64,000 nt of DNA. Source: Nocardia vinacea (GTDB lineage Bacteria > Actinomycetota > Actinomycetes > Mycobacteriales > Mycobacteriaceae). Position 1 is the stretch's first letter, and the number at the start of each line of letters is the position of its first letter. The translations under genes and the position numbers were made by a program. The stretch spans positions 7,316,001 through 7,380,000 of the forward strand of contig NZ_CP109149.1 in assembly GCF_035920345.1 (NCBI RefSeq). The letters run 5' to 3'. The notes under the pieces were generated by a model. The model was not told the DNA's origin, did no database searches, and saw only the letters and a program-made list of their open reading frames with translations. This document shows, piece by piece, positions 53,849 through 61,468 of this stretch.

Positions 53849-55521
53849 GGCTTCTTCTCCAATGTCGCGAGAAACGGGATGAAGGGTGGAACTTCGTCGG
53901 GGTCGACGTCGATCGAGATGAACGCTGGCCCTTCGGATTCGACGCATCGCCCCAGTGCGATGGCCAGGTCTGCGGTAGTACGGACGGAGTAGGCAGACAG
54001 TTCAGGGAACATGGCATCGATGCCCGCTCCCAGGTGCGTGGGCCGAAATCGGTTGAAGCTGTAGCGATCTTGGTAATAGAGCTGTTCGCGAGTGACACAC
54101 ATGGCGTGCGCGTTGTTGTTGAGCACGATGAAGATGATCGGCAGCTGATGTTCGATCGCGGTGTGCAATTCCATGCCGTGCATGTAGAACGCGCCGTCAC
54201 CTGCGACGACGACGGTGTGTCTCGTTCCGGACGGCCCACGATGGCGTGCGAATGCGGAACCTATTGCGGCGCCGAACGCATAGCCCATCCCGCCCATTCC
54301 GAGCGCGACCACGAATCGGCCGCCGCGCGGCACCCTCAAATGGTGCACCACCGCGGCCCCGGTATTGCCCGCATCCGCGAAAACGTCTGTGCCCTCGGGC
54401 AATAATGCCTCGATCGTCTCGACCAATTCGCGGTAGCGCAGACCGGGACCGGTCGACTCGGGCACCCGCAAGGGTGTCAGAGCATGCGGAGGATACGGAT
54501 GACTCTCTTCGATGCCGTCGGTGAATTCATCCGTGAGTTCGGCCAGATCCCGCGCGAGATCCGTGCTGGTGGCGTGGATCGCGGACAGATACGGCGCAGC
54601 GACACCGATATGCGCGACGGTGCGGTCGGCCAACAGCTCGTCCAACCCGGTGCGCGCGGTAATCGGCATCGGTGTGCCGATGATCAGGCACAGGGTCGCC
54701 GAGCGCAGTGCCGCCGACAACTCCGGATGTCCCATACTCCCGGCGACACCGCAGAACGCCGGGTCGGCATTGTCGTAGGTGTCCTTCGCATCCGGGGCGA
54801 CCCCCACCGACGCATCCAATGCGCGTGCCAGGCGAGCGAGTTCGGTGCGGGCGTCGTCGCGCGCGATTTGGTCGCCCGCGATGATCACGATCTTGCCGAC
54901 CTTGCGTGCCGCGGTCAGCGCGCCGCGCACCCGAGCCAGGCCGCTTTCATCGCGCCGATGCGTCGGCGGTGTCGGCCGGAACGGCGGGGTATCGCCGATA
55001 TCGCTCTGCTGTACATCCTTGGGCAGCAGTAGGACCGCGGGGCCGCCACGCCGGGCGGCGTCGACTGCCCTGGACAACTTGTCGGGCAGGTCGGCGGCGG
55101 TCTCCACTCGTGCGCAGTACTGGGTGATCTCGCCGAACATCCGGGCCGCGTCGATGGTGCCGGCGAGCCCGCTGGAGTCCTGGAATGCGCCGTTGCCCTC
55201 CAGAGCGGTCGGCGGCTGCCCGACCAATGCCAACACCGGCACCCGGGACGCGAACGATTCGGCAAGTCCGGCAACGAGATTCATCGCGCCGCCGCCGGAG
55301 GTGGCGGCGACGACGCCGAGTCGGCCGGTCGAGCGGGCATAGCCGTCGGCCATGGTCGCCGCCGAAAACTCGTGCTTGGCAACGATTCCCGCGACGTCGT
55401 AGGGCGCATCGAATAGCGCGTCGTATAGATCCTCGATATTCGCGCCGTCGACACCGAAGATGTGCCGCACCCCCAGGGTTGAAACCGCTCGAACCAGATA
55501 ATCTACGACCCTGCTCGGCAT
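53845..55521 (-). CDS. Thiamine diphosphate-dependent enzyme, acetolactate-synthase-like
   Basis: 558 residues. Pyrimidine domain with the activating Glu in VAKHEFSAATMADGYAR; central domain; PP domain with VVVAGDGAFYMHGMELHTA and IVLNNNAHAM (GDG...NN metal-binding motif). Substrate-pocket segments such as TSGGGAMNLVAGLAESFA match decarboxylases and acyloin-forming ligases rather than true IlvB. AGGAGGG precedes the ATG. First gene of a coupled four-gene operon. It probably condenses a 2-oxo acid with an acyl or aldehyde partner. Confidence 0.88.
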   Translation of the reverse strand: MPSRVVDYLVRAVSTLGVRHIFGVDGANIEDLYDALFDAPYDVAGIVAKHEFSAATMADGYARSTGRLGVVAATSGGGAMNLVAGLAESFASRVPVLALVGQPPTALEGNGAFQDSSGLAGTIDAARMFGEITQYCARVETAADLPDKLSRAVDAARRGGPAVLLLPKDVQQSDIGDTPPFRPTPPTHRRDESGLARVRGALTAARKVGKIVIIAGDQIARDDARTELARLARALDASVGVAPDAKDTYDNADPAFCGVAGSMGHPELSAALRSATLCLIIGTPMPITARTGLDELLADRTVAHIGVAAPYLSAIHATSTDLARDLAELTDEFTDGIEESHPYPPHALTPLRVPESTGPGLRYRELVETIEALLPEGTDVFADAGNTGAAVVHHLRVPRGGRFVVALGMGGMGYAFGAAIGSAFARHRGPSGTRHTVVVAGDGAFYMHGMELHTAIEHQLPIIFIVLNNNAHAMCVTREQLYYQDRYSFNRFRPTHLGAGIDAMFPELSAYSVRTTADLAIALGRCVESEGPAFISIDVDPDEVPPFIPFLATLEKKP

Positions 55522-55694
55522 CGGCCCTCCTCTCGCAGTGACCGGCCGCGCGCCTGAGGCGAGCACGGGCGCGGTCACAAATTGCGTACACGTGAACTAC
55601 GAGTTGGACTGCTCAGCGGTTCAATCCCTCGCGCACGATGTACTTCGCGCATGACGCGCTCGGGAGATTCTTGTGAGCGGCCACAGCTTGCGTG

Positions 55695-55714
55695 TACGTA
55701 TACATCTACGTATA
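55695..55714. promoter_or_regulatory. Two TACGTATA boxes, 12-bp period, before the EXLDI gene
   Basis: TACGTATA at 55695-55702 and 55707-55714 overlaps the likely promoter of the EXLDI-drrAB unit, 9 bp before the start codon. Each box contains palindromic TACGTA. RHH-type regulators bind such short tandem boxes. Confidence 0.6.
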
Positions 55715-55722
55715 GTGAGTTC

Positions 55723-56238
55723 ATGCCCAACAAAACGATCTACGTTGCCGACGACGACCTGCCACTGTTCCAGCGCGCGCAGGAGCTGGTCGGCGGCAAC
55801 CTTTCGGGGGCGGTGACCACCGCGCTGCGACGGTTCATCGAGCTGGAAGAGGGCAGGCTGGAGGGCTACGACGAAGTAGTGCTGCGGGTCGGCCACAACG
55901 GCGTGCGTCAGGTCCGCTTCTCCGGCGCCCTGCTCGGCGAGCACCGCGACGTGAACGAAGAGCGCATGGAACACGTCCGGGTGTATCGCAGCCGGAAGGG
56001 CAAGTTCGTCATGCATGCCCAGTATTCGAACTGGGACGAATACCCGCAGAGCGTCAACTGGGTCAAAGATCTGACGAACTGGCGTCGCATGCTCGGCGTC
56101 GGTGATCAGGACTGGGGTGACTTCATTTTCGAGATCGTCGATTCGCTCGGCGAATTGAAGGGAAAACTTCCGGACAAGCTCTACGAGCGAGTGGCCCAGA
56201 TCGCCGACCGTCCGCCGGTCGAGGAACTCGACATCTAG
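55723..56238 (+). CDS. EXLDI family protein with RHH-like N-terminus
   Basis: 171 residues. Residues 1-45 (TIYVADDDLPLFQRAQELVG, NLSGAVTTALRRFIELEEG) resemble a ribbon-helix-helix DNA-binding domain. The rest is a beta-rich EXLDI domain, ending in the family-naming signature EELDI. Such genes commonly precede DrrAB-type exporters in Nocardia and Mycobacterium, as here. A regulator of the exporter is the simplest model. Divergent from the biosynthetic operon, 201 bp away. Confidence 0.85.
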   Translation: MPNKTIYVADDDLPLFQRAQELVGGNLSGAVTTALRRFIELEEGRLEGYDEVVLRVGHNGVRQVRFSGALLGEHRDVNEERMEHVRVYRSRKGKFVMHAQYSNWDEYPQSVNWVKDLTNWRRMLGVGDQDWGDFIFEIVDSLGELKGKLPDKLYERVAQIADRPPVEELDI

Positions 56239-56290
56239 GGGGATGGCAGTCGGCGGAGCCGACGATCAACCGAATACCACCTGTTATAAC

Positions 56291-56319
56291 GCCGCACCGG
56301 ACTCCGGGCGCGGTGCGGC
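56291..56319 (+). terminator. 9-bp hairpin between EXLDI and drrA genes
   Basis: GCCGCACCG/CGGTGCGGC with an 11-nt loop and no T tract, 53 bp after the EXLDI stop. It may partially terminate and reduce exporter expression. Confidence 0.5.
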
Positions 56320-56372
56320 TGAATCATGCTGTCATTCGCATTTATCTATGAAAATCTCTCGAAAGGAAGACC

Positions 56373-57350
56373 ATGTCCAACGGTCATCGCGCCCCCGCCA
56401 TTTCGGCGCTGGGCCTGCGTAAATCGTTTGGTGAGCAGGTGGTGCTCGACGGCATCGACATCACGGTCCAGGAGGGCACGATCTTCTCCCTCCTCGGCCC
56501 GAACGGTGCGGGCAAGACCACCACCGTGCAGATCCTCACCACGCTGCTGCGCCCCGATGCGGGTGAGATCCGCGTCGACGGCCACGATCTGGTCACCGAA
56601 TCCGATGCCGTGCGCACCGCGATCGGTGTCACCGGCCAGTTCTCCGCGGTCGACGAATTGCTGACCGGTCGCGAAAACCTGGTCCTGATGGGCGATCTGC
56701 ACCATCTGCCGCGCCGCGAGAGCAAGCGTTTGGCCGCGGACCTCCTGGAGCGCTTCGATCTGGTCGAGGCCGGAGACAAGACCGCGGCCACCTACTCCGG
56801 CGGTATGGTGCGGCGCCTGGATCTGGCCATGACGCTGGTCGGTGATCCGCGCATCATTTTTCTAGATGAGCCCACCACCGGCCTGGATCCGCGCAGTAGG
56901 CGAACCATTTGGGAAATGATCCGCACACTGGTCGACGACTACAGCGTCACCGTCTTCCTCACCACCCAGTACCTGGAGGAGGCCGATCAACTGGCCGACC
57001 GGATCGCGGTACTCGACCACGGCCGGATCGTCGCCGAGGGCACGGCCGCCGAATTGAAGCGGCGGATCCCTGGCGGACATATCCGCCTGGAATTCGCAGA
57101 TCAGCTCGGACTCGCTGCCGCGGCAACGGCATTAGGACCGGAGGCGCGCGTCGTCGATGACGCGGCCGAGGAGGAATTCACCCTCGCGGTCCCCAGCGAC
57201 GGCGGTGTCAAGTCGCTGCGCGCGGTGCTCGACCGGCTCGATTACGAGCAGATCGAGGTCGCCGGACTCTCGGTGCACACCCCCACCCTCGACGACGTAT
57301 TCCTCACCCTCACCGGACATCCCACCGCCGAAAAGGAGACCGTGCGATGA
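56373..57350 (+). CDS. drrA: DrrA-type ABC exporter ATPase
   Basis: 325 residues. Walker A GPNGAGKTT, Q-loop VTGQFSAVDELLTGRENLVLMG, signature YSGGMVRRLDLAM, Walker B IIFLDEPTTGLDPRSR and H-loop LTTQYLEEADQLADRI. The LLGPNGAGKTT...TTQYLEEAD form and ~90-residue C-terminal region identify the daunorubicin-resistance (DRA) family. It exports drugs or secondary metabolites with DrrB. Its stop overlaps the drrB start (ATGA). Confidence 0.92.
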   Translation: MSNGHRAPAISALGLRKSFGEQVVLDGIDITVQEGTIFSLLGPNGAGKTTTVQILTTLLRPDAGEIRVDGHDLVTESDAVRTAIGVTGQFSAVDELLTGRENLVLMGDLHHLPRRESKRLAADLLERFDLVEAGDKTAATYSGGMVRRLDLAMTLVGDPRIIFLDEPTTGLDPRSRRTIWEMIRTLVDDYSVTVFLTTQYLEEADQLADRIAVLDHGRIVAEGTAAELKRRIPGGHIRLEFADQLGLAAAATALGPEARVVDDAAEEEFTLAVPSDGGVKSLRAVLDRLDYEQIEVAGLSVHTPTLDDVFLTLTGHPTAEKETVR

Positions 57351-58120
57351 GCATGATGACCTACGCGCTCGCCGACTCGAAGACGATGTTGCGGCGCAAC
57401 CTGCTTCATGCGAAGCGGTACCCGAGCTTGACCGTCAGCATCATCATCATGCCGATCATCCTGCTGCTCACCTTCAACTTCGTTTTCGGTGGCGCACTGG
57501 AGAAGTCCTCCGGGGGCAACTACATCGACTACCTGACTCCGGGCATGCTGTTGATGATCCCGGCCTATATGACCGCGGGCGTGGCGGTCTCGGTCTGCAC
57601 CGATACCACCAAGGGCATTGTGAATCGCTTTCGCACGATGGCGATTTCGCAGTCCTCGTTCCTGGCCGGACATGTAGTCGGCGCTTTGATCGTGGCCCTG
57701 CTCGGCATCGCCGCCATGGTCGGTGTCGCGGTGCTCGTCGGTTTCCGGCCGTCGGCGAATGTCGTCGAGTGGATCGGCGCGTTCGGACTGCTCGCCATGC
57801 TCGTCTTCGCACTCACCTGGCTCGCGGTCGGTATGGGTTTGGTCGCGTCGAGTCCGGAGAGCGCGAGCAATATGCCCTTCCCGCTCATCATGCTGCCGTT
57901 TCTCGGCAGCGGCCTGGTCGGCACCGACACCATGCCGGTCGTGATGCGTCAGTTCGCCGAGTACCAGCCGTTCACCCCGCTCACCGAAACCATCCGCGGC
58001 CTGCTCATGGGTACGGAGATCGGCAATAACGGCATCATCTCCATCGCCTGGTGTGTCGGCCTGGGGCTGGTCGGATACTTCTGGTCGACCTCGGTCTTCC
58101 GCAAGCAGGCCCAGCGCTGA
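57347..58120 (+). CDS. drrB: DrrB-type ABC-2 exporter permease
   Basis: 257 residues, six predicted helices. ABC-2 signature includes PSLTVSIIIMPIILLLTFNFVFGG, YIDYLTPGMLLMIPAY, GIVNRFRTMAISQSSFLAG and FPLIMLPFLGSGLVGTDTMP with FAEYQPFTPLTETIRGLL. Forms the channel with DrrA. The cargo is unknown; the adjacent ThDP/KAS III-like operon is an obvious candidate source. A strong terminator follows. Confidence 0.9.
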   Translation: MSMMTYALADSKTMLRRNLLHAKRYPSLTVSIIIMPIILLLTFNFVFGGALEKSSGGNYIDYLTPGMLLMIPAYMTAGVAVSVCTDTTKGIVNRFRTMAISQSSFLAGHVVGALIVALLGIAAMVGVAVLVGFRPSANVVEWIGAFGLLAMLVFALTWLAVGMGLVASSPESASNMPFPLIMLPFLGSGLVGTDTMPVVMRQFAEYQPFTPLTETIRGLLMGTEIGNNGIISIAWCVGLGLVGYFWSTSVFRKQAQR

Positions 58121-58132
58121 ATCACCGAAACC

Positions 58133-58168
58133 TTCGATCCCCCCACCGAATTCGGCGGGGGGATCGAA
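58133..58168. terminator. 12-bp terminator after drrB
   Basis: TTCGATCCCCCC and its exact complement flank ACCGAATTCGGC, whose core CCGAATTCGG is itself palindromic. Placed between convergent drrB and the anti-sigma gene. Confidence 0.85.
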
Positions 58169-58173
58169 ACGTG

Positions 58174-58881
58174 TCAGACCGTGCCGGACAGCAGCGTCTC
58201 GCCGGTCGCCGCCTTCCGGATCTGCACCGCCTGGATCTGACCCGGCGCCTTGTCGATGGTCCGGTCGATCGTCAGCTCGGTGCCGGGTCCGGCGGGCCAC
58301 CGGTCGAGTTTGGCCTGGCTGCCGTCGGTGCCGATGACATACAGGTCGAGATCCCAGTCATATTTCTGGTCGCTCGGTCCATAGCTGCAGGTCATCACGA
58401 TCCGAGTCTTTCCATCGGCCTGCACGACCTTGAAGCTGGCCGTCACCGGATTCGGTGTGATCGGTTCCATACTGCGTTCGGCCACAACCTGTTCGGCGCT
58501 CGGCTTATCCGCCGCAGTGACCGCGGTGACAACCGGAACCGCGATGGCCACCGCCGCGGCAGCCGACGCGACTGCGGCGCCGACGGTCGCCCACCGACTG
58601 CGCCGCCTACGCCTCTCGGCCGCATCGGCGAGCCGGGGCAGCAGCCGTGCGGGGGGATCCGCCTCGGCCGCAGTCTTTTCCGGCGGCTCGATCATGGCGA
58701 ACGCGGTGTCGGGATCGACCATGGAGAGCAGACCAGGGAGTCCGGCGAGATCGGCTACCGCCGCCCGGCAAACCGGGCAGCCCGCCAGATGCTCTTCGTA
58801 CTCCCGCCGTTCGGCGCGAGACAGGGAGCCGAGAATGTACGGTGCATCCCACGTCGAGTAGTCGTCGGCGATGTCCGTCAT
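58174..58881 (-). CDS. Zinc-finger (HC2) anti-sigma factor
   Basis: 235 residues. The cytoplasmic N-terminus carries the ZAS motif (EYEEHLAGCPVCRAAVADL; H-x3-C-x2-C), which grips the sigma factor and may be redox-sensitive. One membrane helix (WATVGAAVASAAAAVAIAVPVV) at ~96-120 leads to an outer domain with AKLDRWPAGPGTELTID. Layout resembles RslA/RskA of mycobacteria. Start overlaps the sigma gene stop (ATGA). Release by regulated proteolysis or oxidation is inferred. Confidence 0.88.
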   Translation of the reverse strand: MTDIADDYSTWDAPYILGSLSRAERREYEEHLAGCPVCRAAVADLAGLPGLLSMVDPDTAFAMIEPPEKTAAEADPPARLLPRLADAAERRRRRSRWATVGAAVASAAAAVAIAVPVVTAVTAADKPSAEQVVAERSMEPITPNPVTASFKVVQADGKTRIVMTCSYGPSDQKYDWDLDLYVIGTDGSQAKLDRWPAGPGTELTIDRTIDKAPGQIQAVQIRKAATGETLLSGTV

Positions 58882-59387
58882 TGATTCGTCACCCCCATCT
58901 CCTGTAGTGCCAGCCGTAGCGCGCGCATGCCGTAGTGCATGCGAGATTTCACCGTGCCCGCCGGGATATCGAGTTCCTCGGCGATCTGGTGGGTGGAAAG
59001 GCCTCGATAGTAGGCCCGCACGATCACCTCGCGATGATCGCCGCTGAGCCTGCTCAATGCGTCCGCGATCAGCCAGCCGTCCAGTGCCCGGTCGGCCTGA
59101 TCCGGAGCGGCCTGCTCCGGCGGGTTGTCGGTGCGGAATTCGCGCCGATTGCGGGCGCTGCGGTGCTCATCCACGGCGAGATTGCGCGCGACCGTGAACA
59201 ACCACGCTCGCGCCGATGTCGTCGATTGATCGAGCACGTTCGGGCGCTGCCACGCCCGCAATAACGTCTCTTGCACGATGTCCTCGGCCCGACCTGGATC
59301 GCGAACCAAACCGAGCGTGTACCGCCATAGCGCCGAAGCATGTTCCTGATACAGAACCCGCATGAGCTCGGCTTGTTCTTCGGGCAT
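58878..59387 (-). CDS. ECF sigma factor, SigL/SigK-like
   Basis: 169 residues, only sigma regions 2 and 4. Region 2: LYQEHASALWRYTLGLVRDPGRAEDIVQETLLRAWQRP, shown here in two parts, the second being VQETLLRAWQR, with the -10-binding RAWLFTVARNLAVDEHRSA helix. Region 4: LSGDHREVIVRAYYRGLSTHQ then IAEELDIPAGTVKSRMHYGM. It pairs with the adjacent transmembrane anti-sigma. Regulon unknown; autoregulation is usual. Choice between SigL and SigK relationship needs phylogeny. Confidence 0.9.
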   Translation of the reverse strand: MPEEQAELMRVLYQEHASALWRYTLGLVRDPGRAEDIVQETLLRAWQRPNVLDQSTTSARAWLFTVARNLAVDEHRSARNRREFRTDNPPEQAAPDQADRALDGWLIADALSRLSGDHREVIVRAYYRGLSTHQIAEELDIPAGTVKSRMHYGMRALRLALQEMGVTNQ

Positions 59388-59449
59388 TTGTCACCTCCCG
59401 CTCATCCCACGAATCAGGAGGGCCAAAAGGTTCAATGCGCGCCGGCATG

Positions 59450-60094
59450 TCAATTACGTTCTAGTTCGATCGGATGTGTCGCGAGCAGAGACAGGGGCAG
59501 TGGCTGGCGGCGCAGCACGTGGGCCCACAGGTCGGGGCGGCCGGTGCTGATCGGATCCGAGGGCAGCGCCGAAAGGACGATCCAGTCGTTGTTCTGCAGT
59601 TCGCCCTCGAGTTGACCGAAGGTCCAGCCCGCATAGCCCGCGAAGATCCGCAGACCCTCGATCAGCGGGGTGATCTGATCCGGGTCGGCGTCGAGGTCGA
59701 CGAGCACCACGCGGCCATCGATGCGGCGCAGTCCACGGACGCCCGCGACCGACGCGCCGACCCGGATGGTGCCCAGACACAGCGCCGCGTCCCGTTTGAC
59801 CGGGCCGCCGATGAAGAGCGTGCGCGGCGCGGCGGCCGCCTCGGACCAGCGCGGCAGCACGTCGTGCACCGCGGTATCGCTCGGTCGGTTGAGTACGACC
59901 CCGAGGCTGCCCGCCTCGTTGTGTTCGATGATGTACACGACGGTGCGCCGGAAGGTCGGCTCGACCAGTTCGGTCGCCGACACCAGCAGGGTGCCTGCGC
60001 GAACCACCTGCTCGCCCTGCCGGAAATCGCGTCGCTTGCGGTCACCGTGTCCGCCGCGAGTTTTCCGATCGTCCGGGTCATCTCCGCGTGCCAC
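59450..60094 (-). CDS. yqgE: YqgE/AlgH family protein (UPF0301)
   Basis: 214 residues. Core starts VVRAGTLLVSATELVEPTFR and contains SLGVVLNRPSD, the FIGGPV loop, GYAGWTFGQLEGEL and a WIVLSALPSD end, all diagnostic. Function is not firmly known. The corresponding M. tuberculosis gene, Rv0038, lies near leuS. The first ~28 residues are charged and non-conserved, so translation could start later than the GTG used here. Confidence 0.88.
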   Translation of the reverse strand: MARGDDPDDRKTRGGHGDRKRRDFRQGEQVVRAGTLLVSATELVEPTFRRTVVYIIEHNEAGSLGVVLNRPSDTAVHDVLPRWSEAAAAPRTLFIGGPVKRDAALCLGTIRVGASVAGVRGLRRIDGRVVLVDLDADPDQITPLIEGLRIFAGYAGWTFGQLEGELQNNDWIVLSALPSDPISTGRPDLWAHVLRRQPLPLSLLATHPIELERN

Positions 60095-60237
60095 TCCGAC
60101 ATCATCGCACTGGCGCGGGTGGTTCGTCGGTCAAGCGGCGTGGCGGATTCTCGGACCCGCGGCCGGGACCCTTTCGAGCGACCTGCAAACAGTCGCTAGC
60201 GGCACCTCGATCACTCCTGAAACAGACCGGTTAGGGT

Positions 60238-61005
60238 GTGGCAATGGAACGGCCCGAGGTCCTCCTCGACAACGCTGACACTGTGTACGACTTCTATCGC
60301 GACCACCGGCAGAACCGGCTGAAGGCATGGGGGGCCTACGCCATTCTCGGACGTCGATACCATCCGCGCGTCACCTATGCCGAGGGTGCGCAAAAGCTGC
60401 TGCACCAGGTGATTCGCCAGCGCAGGCCGTTGCTCGTCGCGCTCAACCACCTCTCCGAATCCGACCCGTTCACCGTCGCCGCTGCGGCCTGGCGCAGCGA
60501 ACTGCGTCGGGTGATCGGCCGGGTGCGGGTACTGGCCAAGGACGAGCTGTTCCTCGATCCCGACCAGCGTCGCAAGATCGACATGATGGGCGGGATCCCG
60601 GTATTCCGCGGTAAGGACCACGGCCTGCGGGCGGTGAATGCGGCCGGGCAGCGGATGATGGATATCTGCGCGGAGCGGATGGCAAACGGTGACGGCATCG
60701 CGGTCTTTCCGGAGGGCACCTGCAACGAGGTCGACCACACCGAGGTGCAGCCGGTCGGCAGCGGGATCGGCCACATCGCATTCCGCGCGATGAAGTTGGG
60801 TGCGCAGCCGGTGCTGCTCAGCCTGGGTTTGAGCTATGGGCCGCGACCCGATCCGAGCGTGCCGGTCACCAAGGAGGAGGCCAAGGCCGCCAGCTTCTAT
60901 TTCGGGGTGCCGATCACCGAACTGCCGACCAAACCCGCGGAAATCGCCCGACTGGTCCGCACGGATCTACAGCTGGCACTCGACGGAGCCGTCGCCGCGT
61001 ACTGA
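60238..61005 (+). CDS. PlsC-type acyltransferase
   Basis: 254 residues. 1-acyl-glycerol-3-phosphate acyltransferase fold without clear membrane helices. Catalytic HX4D in ALNHLSESDPFTV; acceptor-binding AVFPEGTCNEVDHTEV (EGT); and IGHIAFRAMKLGAQPVLLSL. N-terminal YDFYRDHRQNRLKAWGAYAI is amphipathic. Acyl donor and acceptor unknown; possibly phospholipid or a mycobacterial-type lipid. GTG, or ATG two codons later. Confidence 0.82.
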   Translation: MAMERPEVLLDNADTVYDFYRDHRQNRLKAWGAYAILGRRYHPRVTYAEGAQKLLHQVIRQRRPLLVALNHLSESDPFTVAAAAWRSELRRVIGRVRVLAKDELFLDPDQRRKIDMMGGIPVFRGKDHGLRAVNAAGQRMMDICAERMANGDGIAVFPEGTCNEVDHTEVQPVGSGIGHIAFRAMKLGAQPVLLSLGLSYGPRPDPSVPVTKEEAKAASFYFGVPITELPTKPAEIARLVRTDLQLALDGAVAAY

Positions 61006-61006
61006 T

Positions 61007-61318
61007 CTACAGCGGCAGGCCGAGCTTCTCGCGGGCCCACTGCGGAACCATCGCGATGTATTCCGGCCTCGACTCGACGACGTGACGCACCATCGGGCAC
61101 ATCGGCAGAATGCCGAAACCCTCCTGACGTGAGGCGTTCAATGCCGCCTGCACCAGTACCCGGCCGCATCCCCGGCCTTCGTACTCTGAGTCGATCTCGG
61201 TGTGGATGAAGGCCCGCTCGGCAGCGGTGTCCTGATATTCGGCGTAGCCGGCGATGGCACCGTCGACGTAGATCTCGAAGCGTTCCAGCGCGAAGTTGTT
61301 GCGGACCTCAGTCGACAT
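61007..61318 (-). CDS. Small GNAT-fold acetyltransferase (YjdJ/NATD1-like)
   Basis: 103 residues. Compact acetyltransferase fold: FALERFEIYVDGAIAGYAEY, the acetyl-CoA loop EYEGRGCGRVLVQAALNASRQ and the end ILPMCPMVRHVVESRPEYIAMVP, in which the CP-V-x-Y-H pattern is characteristic. Function unknown despite wide conservation. Convergent with and one base from the acyltransferase gene. Confidence 0.85.
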   Translation of the reverse strand: MSTEVRNNFALERFEIYVDGAIAGYAEYQDTAAERAFIHTEIDSEYEGRGCGRVLVQAALNASRQEGFGILPMCPMVRHVVESRPEYIAMVPQWAREKLGLPL

Positions 61319-61468
61319 GGCTCGACGCTACTCCGGTGGGTGTGGATGGCTGTGCACCGCAATACCGATCGCACCCGATCGCCCGCTCGACTTGTCTACC
61401 GGTGCCCGGCTGACCAGAATGCTGATGGTCGCGCCGAATCGGCGATAGGCCCGGCGGAGGTACGAAAC

